A DNA stretch of 64,000 nt, from the NCBI GenBank assembly GCA_958352885.1, contig CATWQI010000004.1, positions 1 through 64,000 on the forward strand, written 5' to 3'. Shown in pieces: positions 25,723 to 33,748 of the stretch (positions are counted from its first letter, which is position 1; each line of letters begins with the position of its first letter). The stretch comes from an uncultured Duncaniella sp. Its GTDB lineage: Bacteria > Bacteroidota > Bacteroidia > Bacteroidales > Muribaculaceae. Under the pieces are notes generated by a model that ran no database searches, was not told where the DNA came from, and was given only the letters and a program-made list of their open reading frames with translations. A program made the translations under genes and the position numbers.

Positions 25723-26202
25723 ATGAAACAGACAGTAAAAATCAGTGCCTATTCCTTGATTCTGACACTTCTCAGCCTTGGAATAATGGTAGCCGTGCTA
25801 ATCTATGAGATACGCATGGATGAAAAATGGCTTGCAATATGCTGGGGTTCACTTGTTGGAATCATTCTGCTTTTAGCATTGTTTTATATGCCTATGTCGG
25901 TATCTGTCGATGACAAGACGCTGAATATAAATCGTTCATTGCGCATTAAGTCGATACCGTTGAGTGACATTGCTTCGGTCAAACTCTGCGCTCCTACAAT
26001 GGGTGCTAAAAGAGTGTGCGGAAGCGGAGGTTGGTTCGGATACTGGGGATGGTTCAGTGAACGTGACCTCGGTAAATATTTTGCATATTACGGTCGTTCA
26101 TCCGATTGCTTCCTTGTGACCCTGACTGACGGAAGATTATATATGCTCGGATGTCAGAATCCCGATGCGATGGTCTCCGCTATACAATCCCGGTTGAAGT
26201 AA
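25723..26202 (+). CDS. Membrane protein with C-terminal PH-like domain
   Basis: The product has 159 residues with two transmembrane helices (about 8-28, LILTLLSLGIMVAVLIYE; about 36-55, CWGSLVGIILLLALFYM). A soluble beta-rich C-terminal domain follows (SVDDKTLNINRSLRIKSIPL, DCFLVTLTDGRLYMLGC), typical of bacterial PH-domain (bPH) membrane proteins. An aromatic/glycine-rich loop (CGSGGWFGYWGWFSE) is striking and also occurs in that family. Function is unknown. Start choice: the frame extends back to 25630 inside the TSCPD gene, but 25723 yields the natural membrane N-terminus MKQTVKISAYS. It follows the TSCPD gene by 19 nt. Confidence 0.72.
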   Translation: MKQTVKISAYSLILTLLSLGIMVAVLIYEIRMDEKWLAICWGSLVGIILLLALFYMPMSVSVDDKTLNINRSLRIKSIPLSDIASVKLCAPTMGAKRVCGSGGWFGYWGWFSERDLGKYFAYYGRSSDCFLVTLTDGRLYMLGCQNPDAMVSAIQSRLK

Positions 26203-26296
26203 ATTCGTCCGATATTGCCAATTCCTTATTTTCCCTTACGATTTCATCTCTTTTCATCTATTAGCGGCAAACGACATCTTAATTTCTCGGCTTAGG

Positions 26297-26327
26297 TTGG
26301 GGAATACGGTGATTTTTTGTAATTTTG
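26297..26327 (+). promoter_or_regulatory. Promoter of the purB-dxs-trkAH operon
   Basis: TTG (26297-26299), a 20-bp spacer and TAATTTTG (26320-26327) form a full Bacteroidota consensus. The expected start near 26331 gives a leader of about 42 nt to the purB ATG at 26373. Confidence 0.88.
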
Positions 26328-26372
26328 CAGGTAAATCAGTTAGTTGAAGAAACACAGATAAAAGTATACTAT

Positions 26373-27716
26373 ATGAAATTGACCGAATTGACAGCGATAT
26401 CTCCCGTTGACGGACGTTACCGTGGCAAGTGTGAACGCCTTGATGAGTATTTCTCGGAATTTGCCCTGATACGTTACCGAGTGAAGGTTGAAGTAGAGTA
26501 TTTTATTGCTCTTTGCGAGATTCCTCTACCTGCACTCAAGGGTGTTGACACCTCCGTGTTTGAGCAGTTGCGAGCCATCTATCGTGACTTCTCTGTGGAG
26601 GATGCCGCCCGTATCAAGGAAATCGAAAGCGTTACCAACCATGACGTAAAGGCTGTGGAGTACTTCCTGAAAGAAAAATTCGATCTCCTCGGACTGGAGC
26701 AATGCAAGGAATATATACATTTCGGTCTTACTTCCCAGGATATCAACAATACCTCAGTTCCTATGTCGATAGCCGATGCCATCCGTGAGGTGTATCGCCC
26801 GCGCTTGATGGAGCTTATTGAGCATCTTGAAGGTAGGGCAGAGGAATGGTATGATATCCCGATGCTTGCCAAGACTCATGGTCAGCCGGCATCGCCGACA
26901 CGCCTTGGCAAGGAAATCAAGGTGTTCAGCTATCGTCTGCGCCAGCAGCTACGGATGCTTGACGCTGTGGAAATCAGCGGTAAGTTTGGTGGCGCAACCG
27001 GCAATTTCAACGCCCATCTTTGTGCGTTCCCAACTATTGACTGGCGTGCGTTCGGAGCAAAGTTCCTGAGCGAGAAGCTTGGTATCGTGCGAGAGGAATT
27101 CACCACCCAGATTTCAAATTACGATAATCTTGCAGCGATATTCGAGTCGCTTTCACGTATCAACAATATAATTCTCGACCTTGACCGCGACATGTGGATG
27201 TACATATCCATGGAGTACTTCAAGCAGAAAATCAAGGCAGGCGAGGTTGGTTCGTCAGCTATGCCTCACAAGGTCAATCCGATTGATTTTGAGAATTCAG
27301 AGGGTAACCTTGGTATTGCTAACGCTGTGTTCGGGCATCTTGCGGGAAAACTCCCGGTATCACGTCTGCAGCGTGATTTGACCGATTCGACAGTGCTGCG
27401 CAACATAGGAGTGCCTTTGGCTCATACTCTCATCGCAATCGCTTCGACAATGAAAGGTCTGAACAAGTTGCTGCTCAACCGTGCTGCCATCGATGCGGAT
27501 CTTGATAATACATGGAGCGTTGTGGCAGAGGCCATCCAGACTGTATTGCGCCGTGAAGGATATCCCAAGCCTTATGAGACACTCAAAGCGCTCACCCGCA
27601 CCAATGCAGCGGTGACAGCCGAAAGCATTGCGGCATTCATAGATACTCTTGACGTAACTGACGAAGTGAAAGCGGAGCTTAAAAAGCTCTCTCCACATAC
27701 ATATACCGGCTATTGA
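26373..27716 (+). CDS. purB: Adenylosuccinate lyase
   Basis: PurB splits SAICAR and adenylosuccinate, releasing fumarate, in the purine and AMP pathways. With the start at 26373 the protein has 447 residues and begins MKLTELTAISPVDGRYRG, as in other PurB proteins of this longer class. The frame open back to 26325 would start inside the -7 box and is rejected. Family motifs present: TNHDVKAVEYFLKEKF, HFGLTSQDINNTS, the general-acid/base region AKTHGQPASPTRLGKE, and the fumarase/aspartase signature loop GSSAMPHKVNPIDFENSEGN with its catalytic serine. It is the first gene of a five-gene run (purB, small membrane protein, dxs, trkA, trkH) with gaps of under 30 nt. Confidence 0.97.
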   Translation: MKLTELTAISPVDGRYRGKCERLDEYFSEFALIRYRVKVEVEYFIALCEIPLPALKGVDTSVFEQLRAIYRDFSVEDAARIKEIESVTNHDVKAVEYFLKEKFDLLGLEQCKEYIHFGLTSQDINNTSVPMSIADAIREVYRPRLMELIEHLEGRAEEWYDIPMLAKTHGQPASPTRLGKEIKVFSYRLRQQLRMLDAVEISGKFGGATGNFNAHLCAFPTIDWRAFGAKFLSEKLGIVREEFTTQISNYDNLAAIFESLSRINNIILDLDRDMWMYISMEYFKQKIKAGEVGSSAMPHKVNPIDFENSEGNLGIANAVFGHLAGKLPVSRLQRDLTDSTVLRNIGVPLAHTLIAIASTMKGLNKLLLNRAAIDADLDNTWSVVAEAIQTVLRREGYPKPYETLKALTRTNAAVTAESIAAFIDTLDVTDEVKAELKKLSPHTYTGY

Positions 27717-27744
27717 TAGCCCCTGATTACGTTTCCGAAAGATT

Positions 27745-27927
27745 ATGGACACCCCGACGCTTATCAGATTCGTTTTTATCGGACTATTATGGCTTGTATT
27801 GTGTTATATATTAATAGTGTCGCAGCCATTTACGATGAGAGTTGCTTTCATAGTGGTAGCTTCAGGCATTATTGTGTGGGTGCCTTTGTATAAGAAGTAT
27901 CTGAAGAATGGAAAAAGAAAAGACTAA
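27745..27927 (+). CDS. Small two-helix membrane protein between purB and dxs
   Basis: The product is a 60-residue hypothetical protein with two hydrophobic segments (about 9-27, FVFIGLLWLVLCYILIV; about 31-48, MRVAFIVVASGIIVWVPL) and a basic tail (YKKYLKNGKRKD). It starts 28 nt after purB and overlaps the dxs start by 20 bp, so it is positioned for translational coupling with dxs. The compact operon fit, the hydrophobicity and the positive-inside tail support a real gene, but I recognise no family. Confidence 0.68.
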   Translation: MDTPTLIRFVFIGLLWLVLCYILIVSQPFTMRVAFIVVASGIIVWVPLYKKYLKNGKRKD

Positions 27928-29806
27928 CATTCTTGAACGAATCAATTCACCTGCGGATCTTCGCAAGTTGCCATTAGAGCAGCTGCCGGAATTATGCGGC
28001 GAGTTGCGTTCGTTTCTAATAAAAACACTCTCCGACCATCCCGGGCACTTCGCTTCCAGCATGGGAGCGGTGGAGCTTACTGTAGCTCTGCACTATGTGT
28101 TCAATACACCCTATGACCGTATAGTGTGGGATGTAGGCCATCAGGCTTACGGTCATAAAATACTTACCGGACGTCGCGACAATTTTGTCACTAACCGTAC
28201 GCTCGGCGGTCTGAGCGGATTCCCGACGCCTAAAGAAAGCGAATATGACACATTCACTGCCGGACATGCCTCCAATTCAATATCGGCGGCGCTTGGCATG
28301 GCAGTAGCTGCGGCTCTCCAGAAGGATATGCCGCCTCGTCATGTCGTGGCTGTGATTGGCGATGCGTCAATCAGTGGCGGTCTGGCTTTCGAAGGGCTCA
28401 ACAATGCCGCTAATTCCAACTCAAATCTACTGATTATACTTAACGATAACGACATGTCGATTGACAATAATGTCGGTTCGTTAAACTCATATCTTGCTCA
28501 TCTCACCACCTCGAAGGCGTATAATAACATGCGCTACAAGTTGTCGAGATTCCTGCGCCGCCATAAATTGGTGTCAGACAAGGGGAAGGGGATGATTACA
28601 CGGTTCAACAATAGCCTGAAGTCACTACTGACCCGTCAGCAGAACATATTCGAGGGGCTTAACATACGTTACTTCGGTCCGTTTGATGGACATGACATCA
28701 ACACGGTGGTAACTGTGCTTCAGGATATCAAGGATTTGTCGGGACCACGTATATTACATTTGCGCACAGTCAAGGGAAAAGGCTTCAAACCTGCCGAAAA
28801 GGACCCTGCATCGTGGCATGCCCCCGGTAAATTCAATCCTGTCACGGGTGATAAAATTCGGGAATCGGGGGTCAAACCTCCGAAGTACCAGGAGGTATTT
28901 GGAGAGACATTGACCGAGCTTGCCCGCCGCAACAACCGGATAGTAGGAATTACTGCGGCTATGTCGTCAGGTACATCCATGAACAAACTCCAGGAGGTCT
29001 ATCCGGAGCGTACGTTTGATGTCGGTATTTCGGAGGGGCATGCGGTGACTTTTGCCGGAGGACTTGCCAAGGATGGAATGAAGCCGTTTGTGGCGATATA
29101 CTCCTCGTTCCTACAGCGTGCGTATGATCATATCATCCACGATGTGGCTATTGAAGGGTTGCCGGTAGTATTCTGTCTTGACCGTGCCGGTCTGGTAGGG
29201 GAGGACGGTGCGACACATCATGGTGCGTTTGACCTCTGTTATTTGCGTTCTATCCCGGGTATGACAGTAGCGTCCCCCCGTAATCAGAGTTATCTACGTG
29301 ACATGATGCTGACTGCGTCTGTCTATGACGGACCGTTTGCCATTCGTTATCCGCGAGGCAGGGGCGAAAATATTGTCGACAAGCCTATGGAGCCGCTTAA
29401 GGTGGGCAAAGGAGAGAAATTGCGCAATGGCAATGATGTCGCAGTCCTTTCGCTCGGTCCGGTTGCAGCCGATGTCAGCCGTGCGATTGATCGGGCGGAG
29501 AAGGAGCTTGGTATCGCCGTAGCTCATTACGACATGATGTTCCTTAAGCCGATAGATACCGAAATTCTTGCCGAAATCGCTGCAAAGAAGATGCCTGTCA
29601 TTACCGTTGAGGACGGCATGGTGGATGGCGGTCTCGGTTCTTCAGTGCTTGAATGGATGGCTGAAAACGGACATGCCATTAATGTAACACGTCTCGGTAT
29701 ACCTGACAGGTTCATACCTCATGGCTCGCCGGCTGAACTACATCGTCTTTGCGGGTTTGACGAGGAGGGTATTTTCAGTGCCATCAAGAGGCTGTCTAAC
29801 AGATAA
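27908..29806 (+). CDS. dxs: 1-deoxy-D-xylulose-5-phosphate synthase
   Basis: Dxs condenses pyruvate and glyceraldehyde 3-phosphate in a thiamine diphosphate-dependent reaction, the first step of the MEP isoprenoid pathway and also a feed for thiamine and pyridoxal synthesis. The 632-residue protein has the transketolase-like layout: an N-terminal ThDP-pyrophosphate domain with HFASSMGAVELTVALHYV, DVGHQAYGHKILTGR and the metal motif GDASISGGLAFEGLNNA. The pyrimidine-binding domain contains FDVGISEGHAVTFAGGLA and YSSFLQRAYDHIIHDVA (about 365-420), and the C-terminal domain has VEDGMVDGGLGSSVLE. It overlaps the small membrane-protein gene and sits 11 nt before trkA. ispE, a later step of the same pathway, is at 57 kb. 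Confidence 0.97.
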   Translation: MEKEKTNILERINSPADLRKLPLEQLPELCGELRSFLIKTLSDHPGHFASSMGAVELTVALHYVFNTPYDRIVWDVGHQAYGHKILTGRRDNFVTNRTLGGLSGFPTPKESEYDTFTAGHASNSISAALGMAVAAALQKDMPPRHVVAVIGDASISGGLAFEGLNNAANSNSNLLIILNDNDMSIDNNVGSLNSYLAHLTTSKAYNNMRYKLSRFLRRHKLVSDKGKGMITRFNNSLKSLLTRQQNIFEGLNIRYFGPFDGHDINTVVTVLQDIKDLSGPRILHLRTVKGKGFKPAEKDPASWHAPGKFNPVTGDKIRESGVKPPKYQEVFGETLTELARRNNRIVGITAAMSSGTSMNKLQEVYPERTFDVGISEGHAVTFAGGLAKDGMKPFVAIYSSFLQRAYDHIIHDVAIEGLPVVFCLDRAGLVGEDGATHHGAFDLCYLRSIPGMTVASPRNQSYLRDMMLTASVYDGPFAIRYPRGRGENIVDKPMEPLKVGKGEKLRNGNDVAVLSLGPVAADVSRAIDRAEKELGIAVAHYDMMFLKPIDTEILAEIAAKKMPVITVEDGMVDGGLGSSVLEWMAENGHAINVTRLGIPDRFIPHGSPAELHRLCGFDEEGIFSAIKRLSNR

Positions 29807-29817
29807 ATGAATTCAGA

Positions 29818-31152
29818 ATGAAGATTATTATAGCAGGTTCAGGAGAAGTGGGAAGTCACTTGGCAAAACTTCTCTCTCGTGAAGAGCAGGATATCACTGT
29901 GATAGACAATGACGGAGAAAAGCTCGGTATGCTTGATGCCAATTACAACCTGCTCACTTTCCGAGGCTCCACTACTTCGTTCCAGTCGCTGCGACAAGCA
30001 GGGGTGGAAGGGTGTGACCTGTTCATAGCTGTCACTCCGTTTGAAGCGCAGAACTTAATATCTTGTGCCATAGCCAAGAGCCTTGGAGCGGAGAAAACCG
30101 TGGCACGAATTGACAATTACGAGTTTAAGGATCCTGCCAATCGTGAATTTTTTGCTCATATAGGGGCTGACGATGTGATATATCCGGAGTATCTGGCTGC
30201 CTTGGAGATAATTCAGGCTTTGCAGCACAACTGGGTACGCCACTGGTTCGAACTTCATGACGGGGAGTTGATTCTCGTGGGTGTCAAGTTGCGTGATAAC
30301 GCCCCTCTCGTGGGAGTACAGCTCAAGGAGCTTGGCATGAAGGAACATAATTTTCACGTTGCGGCAATCAAACGCAATCATGAAACGATTATTCCGCGAG
30401 GTGATGATCGCCTGGAGGAGAATGATATAGTCTATTTTATGACCAAGCGTGAGCATGTCGACTCTCTGATACCGCTTTGCGGAAAGACGGCACGCAAAAT
30501 ACGTAACGTGCTCATAATGGGTGGCAGCCGCATCGCCATACGTCTTTGTGCGATGGTCGGTGACAAATATAATATTAAAATAATGGATGTCGACAGGGAG
30601 CATTGTATGCGCCTGTCCGAGAAATGCCCCGATGCAAAAATCATAAATGCCGATGCGCGTGATACTGATGCCCTGCGTGATGCCGGTATAACGGATATGG
30701 ACGCTTTCATTGCATTGGCTGACAGCAGCGAGTCAAATATTCTGACATGCCTTACGGCTAAGGAGTTCGGTGTTATAAAGACTATTGCCGAGGTGGAGAA
30801 TCTGCAGTTTATATCCGAGGCTGAAGGACTTAATATCGGTACGGTAATCAATAAGAAACTGCTTGCGTCATCACGTATTTTCCAGATGTTGCTTGACCGA
30901 GACACCTCTACATCCAAATGTTTGGCGCTCGCTGATGCTGAAGTGGCGGAGATTGTGGCTAAGGAGGGATCGAAAATCACACGTGCTGCGGTAAAGGATT
31001 TACGTCTGTCGCGCGACATGACTATAGCCGGTCTTATCCGTGACGGAAAAGGTTACCTTGTATCAGGCAATACCGTGATTCAGGCTGGTGACCGTGTAGT
31101 CGTGTTTACGCTTAACGGTGTGATACATAAGGTTGAAAAACTGTTCTCATAA
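29818..31152 (+). CDS. trkA: Trk potassium uptake regulatory subunit TrkA
   Basis: TrkA is the cytoplasmic NAD(H)-binding gating subunit of the Trk K+ transporter. Its 444 residues comprise two RCK units. Each has a Rossmann domain (first: MKIIIAGSGEVGSHLAKLL with acidic VIDNDGEKL; second: NVLIMGGSRIAIRLCAMVG with MDVDREHC) and a following RCK_C domain (ELILVGVKLRDNAPLVGVQL; SRDMTIAGLIRDGKGYLVSG). The gene lies 11 nt after dxs and 28 nt before trkH, its membrane partner. Confidence 0.96.
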   Translation: MKIIIAGSGEVGSHLAKLLSREEQDITVIDNDGEKLGMLDANYNLLTFRGSTTSFQSLRQAGVEGCDLFIAVTPFEAQNLISCAIAKSLGAEKTVARIDNYEFKDPANREFFAHIGADDVIYPEYLAALEIIQALQHNWVRHWFELHDGELILVGVKLRDNAPLVGVQLKELGMKEHNFHVAAIKRNHETIIPRGDDRLEENDIVYFMTKREHVDSLIPLCGKTARKIRNVLIMGGSRIAIRLCAMVGDKYNIKIMDVDREHCMRLSEKCPDAKIINADARDTDALRDAGITDMDAFIALADSSESNILTCLTAKEFGVIKTIAEVENLQFISEAEGLNIGTVINKKLLASSRIFQMLLDRDTSTSKCLALADAEVAEIVAKEGSKITRAAVKDLRLSRDMTIAGLIRDGKGYLVSGNTVIQAGDRVVVFTLNGVIHKVEKLFS

Positions 31153-31180
31153 TCAATCTCCTAATTTCATAGAGGTACCT

Positions 31181-32665
31181 ATGTCAAGACTAAGGGGTTA
31201 CACTCCCAGTATAAATTTCCCGATATTGTTACGCATCATTGGTCTGCTTCTCTCCATAGAGAGCGCTTTCCTGCTGGTGCCTTTAATCACTTCTGCCGTA
31301 TATGGAGAGAGGGACTGGATATGGTTTGCAGTCACGCTCGGAATCACTCTGCTGTCAGGGCTGTGCATGGTATTCTGTATTCATCCGAGTTCGTCGCACA
31401 TGGGAAAGCGTGACGGTTTTTTGCTTACAGCTATGGTCTGGCTCTTTTTTTCGTTATTCGGTATGATTCCGTTTATGCTGATGGAGAATGAGCCGATGTC
31501 AGTTTCCGACGCATTCTTTGAGGCAATGTCGGGCTTTACGACTACCGGAGCCACTGTGATGGGAAGTGTGAGCCATCTGAGTCATGGTGTCATAATGTGG
31601 CGAAGCCTGATGCAATGGATTGGCGGTATGGGTATAATAATCTTCACGCTTGCAGTCATCCCTATGCTGAACCATTCAGGAGGCATGCAGATGTTTAATG
31701 CGGAGGTAACAGGTATAACCCACGATAAGCTTCGTCCGCGCATATCACAGACGGCAAAGGGGCTTTGGATGATATACATAGTGTTGACATTGCTGCTGTT
31801 TGTGCTACTGGTTGCTGGACCGATGGAGCCGTTTGATGCGCTTTGTCACGCTTTCAGCACCATGTCCACTGGCGGTTTTTCGACAGTAGATGCCGGTCTG
31901 GCAGAATGGTCTTCGGTATATATCGAGATTGTGGTAACGGTGTTCATGTTTATCGGCGGCACGAGTTTCACTCTTATATTCAGAGCTGCACACGGAGAAT
32001 TCAAGCCTTTATGGAAGAATGATGTGTTCCGCACATACGTGGGTACGATATTTGTAATGTATATCCTTTTTGTGATAGGGATTGTGTATCATGGACAAGC
32101 GACGTCAATCAAGGCAGTGACACTTGATCCTTTGTTTCAGATAGTTTCTACAATCACTTCCACTGGATACGAGATAAATGACCTTGAATTATGGGGTACG
32201 TTTGTACTGTCGTTGGTGTTTGCCTTGATGTTCTTCGGAGCTTGTGCCGGTTCTACGAGCGGTGGTGCGAAAATAGACAGGCTCATATACCTACTCAAGA
32301 ACTGCCGTAACGAGATTGTGCGTACCATACATCCGAACGACGTGCTTACAGTAAGGGTAAATGACAAGGTTATCCCTCATGACATAGTCTCGAAGGTGAT
32401 TGCTTTTCTATGTCTGTATGTGATAATAATAATGGTAGGGGGAATCCTGCTTACAGCACTCGGAATGCCTCTTGTCGATTCGTTTTTCTCAGCATTTTCC
32501 TGTGTAAGCAATACAGGTCTTGGCGCAGGTGTGACAGGCTATGGAGAGTCATACGCCATAGTACCTGATATGGGCAAGTGGCTGCTTGCATTTATTATGC
32601 TCACAGGGCGTCTTGAACTCTTCACAGTTTTGATTCTTTTTACCCCGGCATTTTGGCATAAGTAA
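31181..32665 (+). CDS. trkH: Trk potassium transporter membrane subunit TrkH
   Basis: TrkH is the K+-conducting inner-membrane subunit that works with TrkA. The 494 residues contain about ten transmembrane segments arranged as four pore units. The selectivity-filter-like loops are visible: SGFTTTGATV (unit 1), HAFSTMSTGGFSTVD (unit 2), STITSTGYEIND (unit 3) and SCVSNTGLGAGVTG (unit 4). The GACAGSTSGGAKIDRL stretch (intramembrane loop) precedes unit 4. Start choice: the frame extends back to 31133 inside trkA, but 31181 gives the natural beginning MSRLRGYTPSINFPILLR. It ends the purB operon and is convergent with the muramidase gene. Confidence 0.95.
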   Translation: MSRLRGYTPSINFPILLRIIGLLLSIESAFLLVPLITSAVYGERDWIWFAVTLGITLLSGLCMVFCIHPSSSHMGKRDGFLLTAMVWLFFSLFGMIPFMLMENEPMSVSDAFFEAMSGFTTTGATVMGSVSHLSHGVIMWRSLMQWIGGMGIIIFTLAVIPMLNHSGGMQMFNAEVTGITHDKLRPRISQTAKGLWMIYIVLTLLLFVLLVAGPMEPFDALCHAFSTMSTGGFSTVDAGLAEWSSVYIEIVVTVFMFIGGTSFTLIFRAAHGEFKPLWKNDVFRTYVGTIFVMYILFVIGIVYHGQATSIKAVTLDPLFQIVSTITSTGYEINDLELWGTFVLSLVFALMFFGACAGSTSGGAKIDRLIYLLKNCRNEIVRTIHPNDVLTVRVNDKVIPHDIVSKVIAFLCLYVIIIMVGGILLTALGMPLVDSFFSAFSCVSNTGLGAGVTGYGESYAIVPDMGKWLLAFIMLTGRLELFTVLILFTPAFWHK

Positions 32666-32731
32666 TACCGGTGGTAATCTTCATTACGGATGAGTCTGCC
32701 GAATTGACGGTAATGCGCGAAAATTACAGTT

Positions 32732-33457
32732 TTAATTTTTTGAATGGCGGGCGTATGCAGATGCCATGCGGGTATGGTAGTTTCGGCGTGCGTATGAGGG
32801 GCCGTTGTATCCGCGTGCAAATGCAGTCCAGTTCTTCTGTTGAAGATGTTTGAGAAGACCTGCGTTTGTTATAAACTTGGCAAACATTTCAAGCTGGTCA
32901 CGCTCGGATCGTGACATTTTTTCCACAAAATCCTCCAGGCTCTCAGCTCCACATTTTTTCCAATTGAATCCACCTATCTGGAACATGCCCCAGAATGTGC
33001 CTTCAAGGGCTGCGGTGCGATGTATGGTCTTGGCTGAGTCCAGTCTGCGGTGTGCCCGGGTCTGTGAGCCTTTGGATGAGGTAAATACTATGGAGTGAGA
33101 TTTATTGTACTTAGAAAGGTTCACACCGCGTCGAGTGGCGAAACGGCGAAACATGGTTAAGTCAAAATTGATGATAGGTTTTCCGGGCGCAACAAATCCT
33201 TGGTGTGTTTTGCCGGCTTCAATGTCGACTACCGCTTTGATTGCGGCTACTTCTACCCCGAGCTGCTCAGCCACTTCTTCAAAGTCTCGCTCTGTAAGGG
33301 CGATTATAGTGTCAGCGGGGAATTCCATTTGTTCACATTCTGCGAGTGCTCTGGAGAGTGAGTCGGATTTGATTTTACAATCATCATGCTCCGTCATGGA
33401 GAAGATTACCGACGAGAAGAGAATGGCCATGCACAGGAGTGCGAATCGTTGAGTCAT
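32732..33457 (-). CDS. Exported N-acetylmuramidase family protein (PF11860-like)
   Basis: The product is a predicted peptidoglycan hydrolase of 241 residues when started at 33457, where MTQRFALLCMAILFSSVIF forms a signal peptide or lipoprotein-free anchor. The frame continues to 33505 but that adds only 16 basic residues. The domain (about 55-238) matches the N-acetylmuramidase pattern: VAAIKAVVDIEAGKTHQGF with the likely catalytic E80, PIINFDLTMFRRF, then GTFWGMFQIGGFNWKKCG, EDFVEKMSRSERDQLEMFAKFI, and FARGYNGPSYARRNYHTRM. The same domain occurs in phage endolysins and toxin cargo; here no phage genes are near, so a housekeeping cell-wall role is more likely. It is convergent with trkH. Confidence 0.88.
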   Translation of the reverse strand: MTQRFALLCMAILFSSVIFSMTEHDDCKIKSDSLSRALAECEQMEFPADTIIALTERDFEEVAEQLGVEVAAIKAVVDIEAGKTHQGFVAPGKPIINFDLTMFRRFATRRGVNLSKYNKSHSIVFTSSKGSQTRAHRRLDSAKTIHRTAALEGTFWGMFQIGGFNWKKCGAESLEDFVEKMSRSERDQLEMFAKFITNAGLLKHLQQKNWTAFARGYNGPSYARRNYHTRMASAYARHSKN

Positions 33458-33539
33458 AAAAAATAGCTTTAGTGTAACAATGCCCTTTCGCGCCCCACGG
33501 CGCACGGGGAATATTTAACTCTATGTAATCCGGTGTCTC

Positions 33540-33572
33540 ACGCAGAGCCGTACGCTCGTACGAGCTCTGCGT
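33540..33572. other. Long hairpin in the muramidase-pepD intergenic region
   Basis: ACGCAGAGC (33540-33548) pairs with GCTCTGCGT (33564-33572). Inside, CGTAC and GTACG pair around a GCTC loop, leaving one unpaired A. Flanking GTGT (33534-33537) and ACAC extend it with a small bulge. No T-tract follows, so it is not a standard intrinsic terminator. Another perfect dyad, ACTTTTA-N5-TAAAAGT, follows at 33591-33609, and a weak AAGGCGT-N14-ACGCCTT hairpin (33692-33719) may terminate pepD. Confidence 0.6.
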
Positions 33573-33748
33573 TACACACGGTTATAGGACACTTTTAAAG
33601 CGTAAAAGTTTAATCGGCTGCAAGTATTTGAAATTTTGCCGGCTTCATGCGCAGGCTGGAATTGATGGTAAATTTGTGAAGCAGCCTTTTGAAGGCGTGT
33701 ATCAGAAGTAAAACGCCTTAAATCGGTAAGTGAAAAATACTTAGGTGT

